Source: Pseudomonas sp. MYb60 (GTDB lineage: Bacteria; Pseudomonadota; Gammaproteobacteria; Pseudomonadales; Pseudomonadaceae). From it: a stretch of DNA of 46,752 nucleotides. Below the pieces are notes generated by a model. That model was not told the DNA's origin and made no database searches. It saw only the letters and a list, made by a program, of their open reading frames with translations. The stretch is taken from assembly GCF_002979555.1 (NCBI RefSeq), contig NZ_PCOZ01000024.1, positions 1 to 46,752 on the forward strand, given 5' to 3'. Below, piece by piece: positions 32,049-38,690 of the stretch (position 1 is its first letter; the number at the start of each line of letters is the position of its first letter). The translations under genes and the position numbers were made by a program.

Positions 32049-33023
32049 ATGGCCCACCCGTTTGAAACACTCACCCCCGACCTGGTTCTCGACGCTGTCG
32101 AAAGCATCGGTTTCCTCAGCGACGCGCGTGTGTTGGCGCTCAACAGCTACGAAAACCGCGTCTACCAGGTGGGCATCGAAGACTGCGAACCGCTGATCGC
32201 CAAGTTCTACCGCCCGCAGCGCTGGACCAACGAAGCCATCCTCGAAGAACACCGCTTCACCTTCGAACTGGCCGACTGCGAAGTGCCGGTGGTCGCGCCA
32301 CTGATCCACAATGGCGAAAGCCTGTTCGAACACGCCGGTTTCCGTTTCACCCTGTTCCCCCGCCGTGGCGGCCGCGCGCCAGAGCCCGGCAACCTCGACC
32401 AACTCTATCGCCTCGGGCAACTGCTCGGTCGTTTGCACGCCGTGGGTTCCACCCGCCCGTTCGAGCACCGCGAAGCCCTGGGCGTGAAGAACTTCGGGCA
32501 CGACTCCCTCAACACCCTGCTCGACGGCAATTTCATTCCCAAGAGCCTGCTGCCAGCCTACGAGTCCGTGGCCCGCGACCTGCTCAAGCGTGTGGAAGAC
32601 GTCTACGCCGCCACGCCGCACAAGAACATCCGCATGCACGGCGATTGCCACCCCGGCAACATGATGTGCCGCGACGAAATGTTCCACATCGTCGACCTCG
32701 ATGACTGCCGCATGGGCCCGGCGGTGCAGGACCTGTGGATGATGCTCGCTGGAGATCGCCAGGAATGCCTGGGGCAGTTGTCGGAATTGATGGACGGCTA
32801 CCAGGAATTTCACGACTTCGACCCGCGCGAACTGGCGTTGATCGAACCCCTGCGCGCGTTGCGCCTGATGCACTACAGCGCCTGGCTGGCACGGCGATGG
32901 GATGACCCGGCCTTCCCCCATAGCTTCCCGTGGTTTGGCAGCGAGCGGTACTGGGGCGATCAGGTGTTGGCGTTGCGCGAGCAGTTATCGGCCCTGAATG
33001 AAGAGCCCCTGAAACTGTTTTAA
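32049..33023 (+). CDS. srkA: stress-response kinase SrkA/RdoA (YihE)
   Basis: The 324-residue protein is the aminoglycoside-phosphotransferase-like Ser/Thr kinase known as SrkA, RdoA or YihE, which counters stress-induced death in E. coli. Visible are a Gly/Asn loop with LNSYENRVYQV, the catalytic HGDCHPGN (His197, Asp199, Asn204) and the metal-binding IVDLDDCR (Asp216). SRHSAWLARRW-like YSAWLARRWDDPAFP near the end is typical. The ATG at 32049 has AGGAG 5 bp upstream. No dsbA follows, unlike E. coli. Confidence 0.88.
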   Translation: MAHPFETLTPDLVLDAVESIGFLSDARVLALNSYENRVYQVGIEDCEPLIAKFYRPQRWTNEAILEEHRFTFELADCEVPVVAPLIHNGESLFEHAGFRFTLFPRRGGRAPEPGNLDQLYRLGQLLGRLHAVGSTRPFEHREALGVKNFGHDSLNTLLDGNFIPKSLLPAYESVARDLLKRVEDVYAATPHKNIRMHGDCHPGNMMCRDEMFHIVDLDDCRMGPAVQDLWMMLAGDRQECLGQLSELMDGYQEFHDFDPRELALIEPLRALRLMHYSAWLARRWDDPAFPHSFPWFGSERYWGDQVLALREQLSALNEEPLKLF

Positions 33024-33033
33024 CTGCTTTTAG

Positions 33034-33060
33034 GTGGGAGGGGAGCTTGCCCCCTCCCAC
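33034..33060. repeat. single REP hairpin with collapsed spacer (family 1)
   Basis: GTGGGAGGGG, AGCTTGC, CCCCTCCCAC forms a perfect 10-bp stem. It looks like the outer arms of a REPIN joined directly, with the central spacer lost. It lies 11 bp after the srkA stop codon and may also act as an RNA 3' end. Confidence 0.75.
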
Positions 33061-33100
33061 AAAGAGCAGGCCACATACACACCTAGCAAGGATTTTTGCA

Positions 33101-33985
33101 ATGCACGCCGCCAACCCCCGCAAGGGTTACATCCTGGGCCTGAGCGCCTATGTCATCTGGGGCCTGTTCCCGCTCTATTTCAAAGCCATCGCCAGTGTGC
33201 CCGCCGCCGAAATCATCGTGCACCGCGTGTTGTGGTCGGCGCTGTTCGGCGGTTTGCTGTTGATGGTGTGGAAGCACCCCGGCTGGTTCCGCGAACTGCG
33301 CGACAACCCCAAGCGTCTGGCGATCCTGGCGCTGAGCGGAGCGTTGATTGCGGCTAACTGGCTGACCTACGTGTGGTCGGTGAACACCGGGCGCATGCTC
33401 GAGGCGAGCCTCGGTTACTACATCAACCCGCTGGTGAACGTGGTGCTGGGCATGCTGATCCTGGGCGAGCGCCTGCGTCGCCTGCAGTGGGTCGCCGTCG
33501 GACTCGCCGCCGTGGGCGTAGCGCAACAGGTGTGGCAGGTAGGCAGTTTGCCGTGGGTGTCGCTGGTGCTGGCGCTGACCTTCGGGTTCTACGGGCTGAT
33601 TCGCAAGCAGGCGCCGGTCAAGGCACTGCCGGGGCTGGTGGTGGAAACCTGGATGCTGGTGCCGATTGCCATCGCGTGGTTGTTGTTCAACCCCACGGCC
33701 CACAGTGCACAACTTGAATTCTGGAGCACGTCCGAAGCCTGGTGGCTGGTGGCCGCCGGGCCGGTGACGTTGATCCCACTGGTGTGTTTCAACGCCGCTG
33801 CACGGCATCTGCCCTACACCGCTCTGGGCTTTTTGCAGTACGTGGCGCCCACCTTGGTGCTGCTGGAAGCCGTGCTGCTGTTCGGCGAACACCTGGCGCC
33901 GAGCACGCTGACCGCCTTCGCCTTTATCTGGGCCGGCCTGGTGGTGTACAGCGTGGATATCTGGCTGAGCGTGCGCAAACGCTGA
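33101..33985 (+). CDS. rarD: RarD/EamA-family transporter
   Basis: The 294-residue inner-membrane protein has about ten hydrophobic helices and starts KGYILGLSAYVIWGLFPLYF, the RarD signature, with IIVHRVLWSALF and NWLTYVWSVNTGRMLEASLG, then YINPLVNVVLGM. RarD belongs to the drug/metabolite transporters; its name comes from a chloramphenicol-related phenotype, and its substrate is not certain. The start is the ATG at 33101 with AAGGA upstream; the open frame before it overlaps the REP hairpin. Confidence 0.9.
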   Translation: MHAANPRKGYILGLSAYVIWGLFPLYFKAIASVPAAEIIVHRVLWSALFGGLLLMVWKHPGWFRELRDNPKRLAILALSGALIAANWLTYVWSVNTGRMLEASLGYYINPLVNVVLGMLILGERLRRLQWVAVGLAAVGVAQQVWQVGSLPWVSLVLALTFGFYGLIRKQAPVKALPGLVVETWMLVPIAIAWLLFNPTAHSAQLEFWSTSEAWWLVAAGPVTLIPLVCFNAAARHLPYTALGFLQYVAPTLVLLEAVLLFGEHLAPSTLTAFAFIWAGLVVYSVDIWLSVRKR

Positions 33986-34004
33986 TCAAATAACGTACAA
34001 ACCG

Positions 34005-34033
34005 CTGCAAGCCACAGCCGGCGTGGCTTGCAG
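34005..34033 (+). terminator. strong hairpin after rarD
   Basis: CTGCAAGCCAC (34005-34015), loop AGCCGGC, GTGGCTTGCAG (34023-34033) is a perfect 11-bp stem 20 bp after the rarD stop. It lacks a T-run, so it may stabilise the 3' end rather than terminate by itself. Confidence 0.5.
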
Positions 34034-34048
34034 ACATCCACCCCAAGG

Positions 34049-34169
34049 TTATCCACAACCTGATCCCCGCCATTTGTGCACAAGCTTTTGAAATTGCTCG
34101 TTTTTTGCTCAAAAGGCGCAAAGCCCCGGCCGGCTTGGGCTGGCGCTGGGTCTCTACAGGTTATCCACA
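34049..34169. other. two perfect DnaA boxes with an A+T-rich dyad between
   Basis: GGTTATCCACA occurs at 34047-34057 and again at 34159-34169, in the same orientation; TTATCCACA is the strong DnaA box. Between them CTTTTGA (34085-34091) and TCAAAAG (34109-34115) form an inverted repeat around a T-rich loop. A third box, in reverse (TGTGGATAA, 34518-34526), lies inside the gcvR-like gene. The gap has no gene. It could titrate or respond to DnaA; it is not next to dnaA or other oriC genes in this window. Confidence 0.5.
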
Positions 34170-34208
34170 GGCCCATGCAAGATTTCCATGCATAACCTTG
34201 TGGGCAGA

Positions 34209-34721
34209 TTATTCCTCGTTGTGCAGTTCCACCATCAGGTCATCCGCCAGGGTTTCCAGGGATTGCTGCAAGTCGTCCAAGGATAACGCGGCCGGCACCT
34301 GCAACAGCGCTTCGGCCGTAAACAACGGATCACCGCTCATGGGCGCCGGGCGCACAGCCGTGCTCAGGCTCTCCAGGTTCACACCCTGCTGGCTCAGCAA
34401 CGCCGTGATCTCGCGCACGATGCCAGACCGGTCGTTGCCCACCAGCGTCATCATGATCGATTTGGACGCCGAGGCCTGCCCGCTGCTGCCCTCGCCCACC
34501 AATACGCGGATGCCGTGTGTGGATAAGTCCTCCAGCGCCCCTACCAAGGCCTGACGGTTTTCCGCCGGCACGCTGACCCGCAGGATCCCGGCGAATTGCC
34601 CGGCCATATGGGCCATGCGGCTTTCCAGCCAGTTGCCGCCATGGGTGGCGATATTCTGCGCGATACGCTCCACCAGCCCGGGTTTGTCGGCGGCGATAAT
34701 TGTGAGTACAAGATGGTCCAT
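34209..34721 (-). CDS. GcvR-like double ACT-domain regulator
   Basis: The 170-residue protein consists of two ACT domains: the first from MDHLVLTIIAADKPGLVERI, the second from MMTLVGNDRSGIVREITALL. This is the arrangement of GcvR, which binds glycine and regulates the glycine cleavage system in E. coli by acting on GcvA. Pseudomonads use similar proteins; the partner is not known here. The ATG at 34721 is clear. It lies upstream of, and divergent from, glcB. Confidence 0.82.
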   Translation of the reverse strand: MDHLVLTIIAADKPGLVERIAQNIATHGGNWLESRMAHMAGQFAGILRVSVPAENRQALVGALEDLSTHGIRVLVGEGSSGQASASKSIMMTLVGNDRSGIVREITALLSQQGVNLESLSTAVRPAPMSGDPLFTAEALLQVPAALSLDDLQQSLETLADDLMVELHNEE

Positions 34722-34988
34722 GGCGATGCCCTCTGGAATTCAATCTACAAGGTGGACGCAGGCGCCCTCGAAAACAAATCGTGTACCATTTTTATATTTA
34801 TCTGGAACAATCCAATAGTTTTTTGAGAACATCCGGTTCTCCGCTGTGACCGCACGACCAAAGTGGGTCGCTAAACGACGTATTTAGTCTGATTTTCACA
34901 ACCGCAAGTCATCATGTAGTATGCCCAACCGTGCACTACATAATGAAAATCTGAAAAAGCGCATAAGCTCCGTAGAGTGAGGCAAGCA
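34722..34988 (+). promoter_or_regulatory. glcB upstream region with nested inverted repeats
   Basis: Outer arms GATTTTCA (34891-34898) and TGAAAATC (34944-34951) enclose inner arms ATGTAGT (34914-34920) and ACTACAT (34935-34941), all perfect. A further dyad, GAGAAC-ATCCG-GTTCTC, is at 34825-34841. The first pair ends about 40 bp before the glcB ATG and could be an operator or a leader-RNA structure. The region is A+T-rich and holds no gene. Confidence 0.5.
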
Positions 34989-37166
34989 ATGACTGAACAC
35001 GTTCAAGTCGGTGGCCTGCAGGTCGCCAAAGTCCTGTTCGACTTCGTAAACAACGAAGCCATTCCCGGCACCGGCATTACTGCCGACCAGTTCTGGGCCG
35101 GTGCCGACAAGGTCATCCATGACCTGGCCCCGAAGAACAAAGCCCTGCTCGCCAAACGCGATGATTTCCAGGCGCGGATCGACACCTGGCACCAGACCCA
35201 CGCCGGCCAGGCCCATGACCCGGTGGCCTACAAAGCCTTCCTGCACGATATTGGATACCTGCTGCCAGAAGCCGCAGACTTCCAGGCCACGACCCAAAAC
35301 GTCGACGACGAGATCGCCCGCATGGCCGGCCCCCAGCTGGTGGTGCCGGTGATGAACGCCCGCTTCGCCCTCAACGCCTCGAATGCGCGTTGGGGCTCGC
35401 TGTATGACGCGCTGTATGGCACAGACGCCATCAGCGAAGCCGACGGCGCCGAAAAGGGCCAGGGCTACAACAAGGTCCGCGGTGACAAGGTCATCGCCTT
35501 CGCCCGCGCCTTCCTCGATGAGGCCGCGCCGCTGACCGCTGGCAGCCATGTCGAGTCCACCGGCTACAAGATCGTCGATGGCACGCTGATCGTCAGCCTC
35601 AAGGGCGGCAGCAACAGCGGCCTGCGCGACGACGCCCAGTTGATCGGTTTCCAGGGCCCTGCGGCGCAGCCGATCGCGATCCTGCTGAAGCACAACGGCC
35701 TGCACTTCGAAATCCAGATCGACGCCAGTACCCCGGTCGGCCAGACCGACGCCGCCGGCGTCAAAGACGTGCTGATGGAAGCCGCACTCACCACCATCAT
35801 GGACTGCGAAGACTCCGTCGCCGCCGTCGATGCCGATGACAAAGTGGTGATCTACCGCAACTGGCTCGGCCTGATGAAGGGCGACCTGGCCGAAGAAGTG
35901 GCCAAGGGCGGCAAGACCTTCACCCGCACCATGAACGCCGACCGCGTCTACACCGGTGTGGATGGCCAGGACGTGACCCTGCACGGTCGTTCGCTGCTGT
36001 TCGTGCGCAACGTCGGTCACCTGATGACCATCGATGCGATCCTCGACAAAGACGGCAACGAAGTACCGGAAGGCATCCTCGATGGCCTGGTCACCAGCCT
36101 CGCCGCGACCCACAGCCTCAACGGCAACAACAGCCGCAAGAACAGCCGCACCGGCTCCGTGTACATCGTTAAACCGAAGATGCACGGCCCGGAAGAAGCC
36201 GCGTTCACCAACGAGCTGTTCGGTCGCATCGAAGACGTGTTGAACCTGCCGCGCAACACCCTCAAAGTCGGGATCATGGACGAGGAACGCCGCACCACGG
36301 TGAACCTCAAGGCGTGTATCAAGGCCGCCAGCGAGCGCGTGGTGTTTATCAACACCGGCTTCCTCGACCGCACCGGCGACGAAATCCACACCTCCATGGA
36401 AGCCGGCGCGATGGTGCGCAAGGCGGCGATGAAGGCGGAGAAATGGATCGGCGCCTACGAGAACTGGAACGTTGATATCGGCTTGAGCACCGGCCTGCAA
36501 GGCCGTGCGCAAATCGGTAAAGGCATGTGGGCGATGCCCGACCTGATGGCGGCGATGCTCGAACAGAAAATCGCCCACCCCCTGGCCGGCGCCAACACCG
36601 CCTGGGTCCCTTCGCCAACCGCCGCTGCGCTGCATGCGTTGCACTACCACAAGGTCGACGTGTTCGCCCGCCAGGCCGAGCTGGCCAAGCGCGAACGCGC
36701 CTCGGTGGACGACATCCTGACCATTCCTCTGGCAACCAATACGGATTGGTCCGACGAAGAAATCCGTAATGAGCTGGACAACAACGCCCAGGGCATCCTG
36801 GGTTATGTGGTGCGCTGGATCGACCAGGGCGTCGGTTGCTCCAAGGTGCCGGACATCAACGATGTGGGCCTGATGGAAGACCGCGCCACCCTGCGCATCT
36901 CCAGCCAGCACATCGCCAACTGGCTGCGCCACGGGATCGTCAACGAGGCCCAGGTACTGGAAAGCCTCAAGCGCATGGCGCCAGTGGTAGACCGTCAGAA
37001 TGCCGGGGATAAGTTGTACAACCCGCTGGCACCGGACTTCGACAGCAACATCGCGTTCCAGGCTGCAGTGGAGTTGGTGATTGAAGGCACCAAGCAGCCT
37101 AACGGCTATACCGAGCCGGTGTTGCACCGTCGGCGTCGGGAGTTCAAGGCTAAAAACGGCCTGTAA
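34989..37166 (+). CDS. glcB: malate synthase G
   Basis: Malate synthase G joins glyoxylate and acetyl-CoA to malate, in the glyoxylate shunt and in glycolate use. The 725-residue length is exact for the G isoform. Landmarks are ETALTTIMDCEDSVAAVDAD-like (ALTTIMDCEDSVAAVDADDK), HGRSLLFVRNVGHLM with the catalytic Arg, KVGIMDEERRTTVNLKACI with the Mg-binding Glu, and WVPSPTAAALHALHYH. I take the ATG at 34989, with GTGAGG 6 bp upstream; a GTG at 34977 is in frame. It is monocistronic, ending in a perfect terminator. Confidence 0.95.
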   Translation: MTEHVQVGGLQVAKVLFDFVNNEAIPGTGITADQFWAGADKVIHDLAPKNKALLAKRDDFQARIDTWHQTHAGQAHDPVAYKAFLHDIGYLLPEAADFQATTQNVDDEIARMAGPQLVVPVMNARFALNASNARWGSLYDALYGTDAISEADGAEKGQGYNKVRGDKVIAFARAFLDEAAPLTAGSHVESTGYKIVDGTLIVSLKGGSNSGLRDDAQLIGFQGPAAQPIAILLKHNGLHFEIQIDASTPVGQTDAAGVKDVLMEAALTTIMDCEDSVAAVDADDKVVIYRNWLGLMKGDLAEEVAKGGKTFTRTMNADRVYTGVDGQDVTLHGRSLLFVRNVGHLMTIDAILDKDGNEVPEGILDGLVTSLAATHSLNGNNSRKNSRTGSVYIVKPKMHGPEEAAFTNELFGRIEDVLNLPRNTLKVGIMDEERRTTVNLKACIKAASERVVFINTGFLDRTGDEIHTSMEAGAMVRKAAMKAEKWIGAYENWNVDIGLSTGLQGRAQIGKGMWAMPDLMAAMLEQKIAHPLAGANTAWVPSPTAAALHALHYHKVDVFARQAELAKRERASVDDILTIPLATNTDWSDEEIRNELDNNAQGILGYVVRWIDQGVGCSKVPDINDVGLMEDRATLRISSQHIANWLRHGIVNEAQVLESLKRMAPVVDRQNAGDKLYNPLAPDFDSNIAFQAAVELVIEGTKQPNGYTEPVLHRRRREFKAKNGL

Positions 37167-37181
37167 ATAAGCGCTGCAAAT

Positions 37182-37217
37182 AAAAAAGGCCCTGATTGAG
37201 AAATCAGGGCCTTTTTT
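37182..37217. terminator. bidirectional terminator after glcB
   Basis: AAAAAAGGCCCTGATT (37182-37197), loop GAGA, AATCAGGGCCTTTTTT (37202-37217) is a perfect 16-bp stem with T-runs on both strands. It ends glcB on the plus strand and borders the stop of the minus-strand hypothetical gene on the other. Confidence 0.92.
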
Positions 37218-37685
37218 TCAAAGGTTGGAGCGGTCAGGAAAGATGTAATCGAACGTTCCCCAACATTTAACCTGATCAGTGCCGCCTTTGCTGACTACTG
37301 CATCCGTTATCGTTCCTGTAATCGTGGCAATTTCATCATTTCCTGTTCCGGAAAATACAACCGAAACCTCTACAGTGCCTGATTGAGGAACTGTGTAAGT
37401 GTCAAAGGCATTTAAGTAAAACGCGACTTGACTTAAATCTTTGAGAGAAAACTCATTCCGTCCCTCCTTGAGCTCGCCCGGGTAGTGCAAGGCCAGAGCT
37501 GCCTCCGTCCCCCCGAAATCGGATATCAGTGTTCTAATTAGGCTATCACTCACTCTGGGGGCTAAGAAGGCTTTCTGCTCCCCGTTAAAAGAGTATTGAA
37601 TCGTTGCGGAGCCTTTTCCACCTTTCACCTTGGCATGACGTTCTTTGAGCGCTTCTCTAGTCAAGTTTCCGTTCGGCAAGTTCAT
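37218..37685 (-). CDS. hypothetical protein in an A+T-rich insert
   Basis: The 155-residue protein is not recognised. It starts MNLPNGNLTREALKERHAKV with a clear AGGAG 7-8 bp before the ATG at 37685. It has a basic N-terminal third (KGGKGSATIQYSFNGEQKAF), a middle with YPGELKEGRNEFSLKDLSQV, and a C-terminal part rich in beta-branched residues (GTVEVSVVFSGTG, ATITGTITDAVVSKGG). No signal peptide or membrane helix is seen. Codon use is poorer in G+C than in glcB and the response regulator gene, which suggests acquisition. It lies between two strong terminators, so it should have its own promoter. Confidence 0.55.
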   Translation of the reverse strand: MNLPNGNLTREALKERHAKVKGGKGSATIQYSFNGEQKAFLAPRVSDSLIRTLISDFGGTEAALALHYPGELKEGRNEFSLKDLSQVAFYLNAFDTYTVPQSGTVEVSVVFSGTGNDEIATITGTITDAVVSKGGTDQVKCWGTFDYIFPDRSNL

Positions 37686-37718
37686 GATGAGTCTCCTGCT
37701 CATGGGTCGAAGCATGGG

Positions 37719-37853
37719 TCAACGTTTAAGTGACCAGTAAATACTCCGCATTACGTCGCCGCCACTGTGAGAAATGACAGTATCAATGATTGATCGACCA
37801 ACGGCTTCTATCTCGACCTTCTGATTCGAGAACTCAAAGCGATGAATGATCAT
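37719..37853 (-). CDS. possible 44-residue protein upstream of the hypothetical gene
   Basis: The frame encodes MIIHRFEFSNQKVEIEAVGR and a tail SIIDTVISHSGGDVMRSIYW, SLKR. Composition looks protein-like and A+T-rich, as in its downstream neighbour, which starts 33 bp later. The ATG has no ribosome binding site and stands 8 bp after a terminator hairpin, so this could be the remains of a longer gene. Not recognised. Confidence 0.35.
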   Translation of the reverse strand: MIIHRFEFSNQKVEIEAVGRSIIDTVISHSGGDVMRSIYWSLKR

Positions 37854-37860
37854 GTGAATG

Positions 37861-37892
37861 AAAAAGCCCCGGTCGAGAGACCGGGGCTTTTT
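37861..37892. terminator. bidirectional terminator
   Basis: AAAAAGCCCCGGTC (37861-37874), loop GAGA, GACCGGGGCTTTTT (37879-37892) is a perfect 14-bp stem with A/T-runs on both sides. It should stop minus-strand transcription coming from the response regulator gene before the A+T-rich insert. Confidence 0.88.
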
Positions 37893-37916
37893 CTTTGGGT
37901 TCTGTGGTGACTGTGC

Positions 37917-38020
37917 GGGCCTCATCGGGGGCAAGCCCCCTCCCACATTTACTGTGCATACACATTGTGATTTGTGAACACAGTCAAAGGTGGGAGGGGG
38001 CTTGCCCCCGATGAGGCCCT
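37917..38020. repeat. REP pair, outward-facing (family 1)
   Basis: GGGCCTCATCGGGGGCAAGC...CCCACA (37917-37947) and GGTGGGAGGGGGCTTGCCCC...GATGAGGCCC (37989-38020) are near-perfect inverse copies about 42 bp apart. The symmetry extends past the palindromes into GGGCCTCAT. It uses the same outward order as the pair at 31.9 kb. Confidence 0.88.
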
Positions 38021-38036
38021 CAAGGCTGCCACAAGA

Positions 38037-38483
38037 TCAGGAAGCCATCCCCAACTCCCGCTTCACCAGCTTCGCCAACTTCACGCTATCGATCGGCTTG
38101 AGCAAAAAATCCACCACACTCAAATGCATCGCATCGATCACGTCAGGCGCCTCGGCGTCCCCCGACATGATGATGATCGGCAGCGCAGCCCGTGTGGATT
38201 CACGCACCTGGCGGATCAATTCCAAACCATTGCTGGGGGCCATGCGCAGGTCGGTGATGAGCAACCCGATGGAGCTGCTGGACTGCAACAACGCCCACGC
38301 CGCTTCGCCACTGTCGGCGGTCATGCAGCGAATACCGTCCAGCCCCAGGATTTCCGCCAGCAGTTCACGCGCGTCCTTGTCGTCGTCGACGATCAACACC
38401 CGTTGCGGCGGTAAATCAGGCTCCAGCATCACGGCGCTCAGCGCCTCGCGCTCGGCATCACTCAAAATATCGTGGTCGGACAT
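38037..38483 (-). CDS. stand-alone response regulator receiver protein
   Basis: The 148-residue protein is one CheY-like receiver domain after a 27-residue acidic lead: QRVLIVDDDKDARELLAEIL with the Asp cluster at 33-35, the phosphoacceptor Asp78 in LLITDLRM, the Thr/Ser position in IIIMSGDA and Lys129 in FLLKPID. There is no output domain, so it may pass phosphate on or act through protein contact. The partner kinase is not in the window. It is divergent from the cNMP/CBS gene. The start is the ATG at 38483; an ATG at 38504 is possible. Confidence 0.85.
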   Translation of the reverse strand: MSDHDILSDAEREALSAVMLEPDLPPQRVLIVDDDKDARELLAEILGLDGIRCMTADSGEAAWALLQSSSSIGLLITDLRMAPSNGLELIRQVRESTRAALPIIIMSGDAEAPDVIDAMHLSVVDFLLKPIDSVKLAKLVKRELGMAS

Positions 38484-38589
38484 ACGGTTCTCAGCAGTTC
38501 TCATCAATCTCCCAGCACACTCGTCAGACATCTGCGGAAGGGCGAACAATGTGCACTTCGTCGGAAAGTTTGACTAGTGGGTGTTCTAC

Positions 38590-38625
38590 GGGTTTTTGCC
38601 GATAGTGATGTAGGGTTTTTCCCTA
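38590..38625 (+). promoter_or_regulatory. repeated GGGTTTTTnCC motif before the cNMP/CBS gene
   Basis: GGGTTTTTGCC at 38590-38600 recurs as GGGTTTTTCCC at 38613-38623, 23 bp apart, which is about two turns of DNA. The second is also a palindrome (TAGGG-TTTTT-CCCTA, 38611-38625). It lies 70-100 bp before the start codon, a position that suits an activator. The binding protein is unknown. Confidence 0.4.
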
Positions 38626-38690
38626 GGTTTAGCCCATTTGTATCGACCTAGACTTACGTCCAATGGGCACCTGCGGCGCAGGAGCCGACC

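Noticed and set aside
34047..34200. The DnaA-box region as the chromosomal origin
   Set aside because: No dnaA, dnaN, gyrB, rpmH or parAB nearby and too few boxes; reported only as a DnaA-box cluster.
34896..37127. 743-codon open frame opposite glcB
   Set aside because: It is a shadow of the high-GC glcB gene with Val/His/Ala-rich low-quality translation; glcB itself is certain.
23100..38020. The repeated palindromes as a CRISPR array
   Set aside because: Copies are scattered over 15 kb, paired and inverted, without regular spacers or cas genes; they are REP elements.
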